Positions 6,773 through 7,070 of a stretch of DNA of 7,070 bases are shown piece by piece. The translations under genes were made by a program, and so were the position numbers. This stretch comes from CAKTOF01 sp964523945 (lineage in GTDB: Bacteria > Bacillota > Clostridia > Oscillospirales > Oscillospiraceae). The notes below the pieces were generated by a model. That model was not told the origin of the DNA and made no database searches. It was given only the letters and a program-made list of their open reading frames with translations. Numbering within the stretch: position 1 is the first letter of the stretch; every line of letters starts with the position of its first letter. The stretch spans positions 1 to 7,070 of the forward strand of contig CAZGBU010000106.1 in the NCBI GenBank assembly GCA_964523945.1, read 5' to 3'.

Positions 6773-6952
6773 ATGCGGCCGCAGGGCCGCGGTTTTTGCA
6801 ATCCATATCCGGCTGAGCACACGCCGTCGGAGGCGGCGGTGATGGGAAACGGGGCGGCGCCCCGGGATTTTCGTTCATCCAAAGCCGCCCGCGGCGGCGC
6901 GGTTGCACAAAGATGGGCAACCGGTTGGCGCAATGCCATAGCTTTTGGCAAA
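6773..6952. other. Gene-free leader upstream of gyrB
   Basis: No credible gene or clear promoter is visible. The stretch holds the hairpin described at 6775-6790, a one-mismatch copy of the intergenic motif (CCGTCGGAGGC, 6824-6834), a GGGGC-GGC-GCCCC hairpin (6851-6863) and the perfect 10-bp palindrome CAACCGGTTG (6918-6927), which has operator-like form but no known owner. The gyrB promoter is probably here or further right but cannot be placed. Confidence 0.5.
6775..6790 (-). promoter_or_regulatory. GC-rich hairpin next to the gyrB ribosome binding site
   Basis: On the minus strand GCGGCC, loop CTGC and GGCCGC form a perfect 6-bp stem ending two bases before AAGGAGG. In the gyrB mRNA leader it would sit against the ribosome binding site and could tune initiation. 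A regulatory role is inference. The palindrome itself is plain. Confidence 0.4.
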
Positions 6953-7070
6953 GCGCGGACTTTCAGTTTGTTTTGCCTCCGGCGGGGCTTTTGTGATAGC
7001 GTTTCGCCGGGCGCAGGCTTTTGGCCGGTTATGCCTCCGGCGGCCGGGCACTGACTTTTGGTCTGTTATG
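6953..7070. repeat. Minus-oriented motif repeats at the right edge
   Basis: Exact reverse copies of the motif CCGCCGGAGGC lie at 6975-6985 and 7033-7043. The final bases GGTCTGTTATG look like the lead-in of a third unit cut by the window end. Bases 6974-7014 are an inverted copy of 307-347 with one mismatch in 41. Bases 6953-6989 match 1538-1575 in direct orientation. Spacing is irregular (58 and about 38 bases), so this is not a CRISPR array. Confidence 0.8.

Noticed and set aside
6775..6797. Plus-strand terminator (GC stem followed by TTTTT)
   Set aside because: No plus-strand gene precedes it. Two G separate the stem from the T-run. The palindrome is better viewed as part of the gyrB leader.
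6953..7070. CRISPR array at the right edge
   Set aside because: The repeated core is only about 11-20 bp, spacing is irregular, copies also occur elsewhere in both orientations, and no cas gene is present.

Overview
The window looks like a GC-rich Bacillota chromosome, probably a Clostridia/Oscillospirales-type gut bacterium. The evidence is a compact 652-residue GyrB without the large TOPRIM insertion of Gram-negative enzymes, the Clostridia-like GyrB stretch LPLWGKMLNVEK, strong AGGAGG-type ribosome binding sites, and a tight gyrB-gyrA operon. This placement is inference from family resemblance, not from a search. The 100-N gap shows that this is a draft scaffold.

All recognisable genes lie on the minus strand. 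From right to left they are: a repeat-rich leader without genes (about 6773-7070); gyrB (TTG start at 6758); gyrA 13 bp downstream; a gene-free stretch of about 740 bp made of repeats, palindromes and the N gap (1493-2230); a small two-helix SHOCT-domain membrane protein (1028-1492); a short ORF that duplicates the first ten codons of rnhA (860-997); rnhA for ribonuclease HI (420-863), ending in a clear intrinsic terminator; and another repeat block (1-403).

Functionally, gyrB and gyrA encode the two subunits of DNA gyrase, which supercoils DNA ahead of polymerases. RNase HI removes RNA from RNA:DNA hybrids, including R-loops that form on underwound DNA. That is a plausible but unproven thematic link. 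The SHOCT protein, the short ORF and rnhA probably form one transcription unit, because no terminator is visible between them and one sits exactly at the rnhA stop codon.

The coding content is mostly ordinary housekeeping. The unexplained material is intergenic. A composite repeat (188 bp, about 93% identical between copies, plus an adjoining degenerate segment) follows both rnhA and gyrA in the same orientation. A short motif, CCGCCGGAGGC, occurs in every long gene-free stretch on either strand. A 41-bp inverted copy lies near each end of the window. Several perfect hairpins fill the variable space. One copy of the large repeat can fold into a nested imperfect palindrome of about 217 bp. No transposase, CRISPR array, tRNA or rRNA is visible, and I found no new multi-gene system. 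The other points worth attention are the duplicated rnhA start with an ATGA overlap, the natural Ala in the GyrA quinolone-determining region, and a probable assembly artefact around the N gap.
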